Assembly (NCBI GenBank): GCA_029880385.1
Contig: JAOUOM010000106.1
Coordinates: forward strand, 1-6,799
DNA from: Cyclobacteriaceae bacterium
GTDB taxonomy: Bacteria; Bacteroidota; Bacteroidia; Cytophagales; Cyclobacteriaceae
DNA length: 6,799 bases
Direction: 5' to 3'
Below the pieces are notes generated by a model that searched no databases, was not told the DNA's origin, and saw only the letters and a program-made list of their open reading frames with translations. This document shows positions 5,756-6,799 of this stretch, one piece after another. Every line of letters begins with the position of its first letter. Within the stretch, counting starts at the first letter, position 1. A program made the translations under genes and the position numbers.

Positions 5756-6799
5756 CTTACACTCGGCCAATTGAAAAATCTTGTCAGACTGTTTGATACT
5801 GACGGAAGGGGGAGTTGCCTTTAGCAGAAAATTTCGGATGGCTGTTAATATGGGATTTTGAAGGTGGGCAATTTTTCCCAAAATCCGGCTTTTGGCTACA
5901 ATATCATGCGCTTTTGCAATTCGCAGGCGTTGATAGTGGGCCAACGCCTCCGGATGTGTGGGGTACTGATCAAGACTCTCCGCAAGTACATAGGCATCTT
6001 CGATGGCCTGGCATGCACCCTGCCCCATATTGGGCGTAGTGGCATGAGCAGCATCACCCAGCAGGCAGACTCCCTCACGCACCCATGACGCTAAAGGGCG
6101 TAAATCCGAAATCCCGGTCACATGGATACTGTCGGCAGGGGTTAACGAGATCAGTTTTCCGATCAGGGGGTGATAGGTGCTGAAATGGCTGCCAATATCG
6201 TGTGTATCCCACCGGGGCTCCTTGCCTTTGTATTTTTTTACGGCAAACCAGTACACTTTATGACGGGAGATCGGCACGATCCCAAACCTGTCCCCTTTTC
6301 CCCAGGCTTCATTTAATTCGTGCTGAAAAGAGAAGGGAAGGGCATACTCAGTCATGCCACGCCAGCATAGTTGTTGGGCATTGCGGATAGTCCCATTGCC
6401 AAACCATAGGTGCCGTACGCTGGAGTGAATGCCATCTGCACCGATTACAAGCTCTGCAGTGGTAGACGAGCCATCCGTAAAGTCCAGTATATACCTACCG
6501 TCTTTTTCCGTAATAGCCGTTAGTTTTTTGTTCAGGTAACATTCGTGATCAGCCAGTCTACTGGCCAGAAATTGCTGTAAAAGACCACGGTGAATGGCTA
6601 CATTTCTGACTCCATATTTTTCTTCAAAACCGGTCATCGACATTTTGGAAATTGGCGAGAGGTCCTTTTTTGTAATGTTGAGGGATGAAATGATGTTCCC
6701 GGCTTCCTCAATCTCCTGCCGTAGGCCCAGCTTTTCATAGACCTGCATGGCATTGTTTGCTAGGAGAATCCCTGCACCTACTGGTTTTATTTCGCTGGC
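5741..6799 (-). CDS. Class A FAD-dependent monooxygenase (5' partial)
   Basis: The window shows 352 C-terminal residues; the frame stays open to the right edge, so the ATG at 6746-6748 is internal. The 17 codons before it read ASEIKPVGAGILLANNA, matching the conserved GxGIxLxxNA stretch of the family. The N-terminal GxGxxG dinucleotide-binding motif lies outside. Counting from the first visible codon, landmarks are the conserved Arg71 in HRGLL, the DG motif GADGIHSSVR (120-129), and the FAD-binding GD motif GDAAHATTPNMGQGA (248-262) with IEDAYVLAESL after it. Members hydroxylate or epoxidise aromatic, isoprenoid or other substrates using NAD(P)H and O2; resemblance to zeaxanthin-epoxidase-like and salicylate-hydroxylase-like proteins does not fix the substrate. 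It converges on the carbonic anhydrase gene and is probably unrelated to it. The end KKKGA is encoded within the shared terminator. Confidence 0.93.
   Translation of the reverse strand, partial: ASEIKPVGAGILLANNAMQVYEKLGLRQEIEEAGNIISSLNITKKDLSPISKMSMTGFEEKYGVRNVAIHRGLLQQFLASRLADHECYLNKKLTAITEKDGRYILDFTDGSSTTAELVIGADGIHSSVRHLWFGNGTIRNAQQLCWRGMTEYALPFSFQHELNEAWGKGDRFGIVPISRHKVYWFAVKKYKGKEPRWDTHDIGSHFSTYHPLIGKLISLTPADSIHVTGISDLRPLASWVREGVCLLGDAAHATTPNMGQGACQAIEDAYVLAESLDQYPTHPEALAHYQRLRIAKAHDIVAKSRILGKIAHLQNPILTAIRNFLLKATPPSVSIKQSDKIFQLAECKKKGA

Noticed and set aside
1..6799. CRISPR arrays, tRNA or rRNA genes, insertion sequences, toxin-antitoxin or defence genes
   Set aside because: I found no regularly spaced repeats, tRNA-like cloverleaf, transposase, or recognisable defence proteins on either strand.

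Overview
The window looks like chromosomal DNA of a Bacteroidota member, possibly of the Saprospiria/Lewinella kind. The evidence is a Bacteroidota-type -7 element (TAnnTTTG) before the TetR gene, start codons preceded by A/T-rich sequence without clear Shine-Dalgarno motifs, and the style of the NorD and SulP proteins. Base composition is close to half GC by eye. The lineage is an inference; there is no rRNA or other marker gene here.

Layout. Positions 1-2010 hold the end of a norQ-type AAA+ ATPase gene and a complete norD-type VWA gene. This is the accessory pair that matures the catalytic subunit of respiratory nitric oxide reductase. Positions 2011-2251 are a gene-free spacer. It contains a GC-rich block framed by a perfect 9-bp inverted repeat, then a palindrome and a promoter element directly in front of the next gene. 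Positions 2252-3256 hold a TetR-family regulator and, 3 bases later, a small acidic single-span membrane protein of unknown function. This pair ends at an intrinsic terminator (3270-3292). Positions 3293-3399 are a leader with a long hairpin. Positions 3400-5703 hold a SulP-family anion transporter and a beta-carbonic anhydrase, a recognised bicarbonate/CO2 handling pair, closed by an intrinsic terminator (5716-5755). From 5741 to the right edge, on the minus strand and convergent with the rest, lies a class A FAD-dependent monooxygenase whose N-terminus is outside the window.

How the parts fit. There are at least four transcriptional modules: nor accessory genes, TetR plus small protein, SulP plus carbonic anhydrase, and the convergent flavoprotein. 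The NorQ/NorD pair is related to the Rubisco activases CbbQ/CbbO, so its position near a bicarbonate transporter and carbonic anhydrase can look like a carbon-concentrating locus. NorD length, the separate promoter/terminator structure and the absence of Rubisco genes here argue against that. I see no clearly new multi-gene system. The least explained items are the GC-rich inverted-repeat block, the palindrome-overlapped and apparently near-leaderless TetR promoter, and the small acidic membrane protein.
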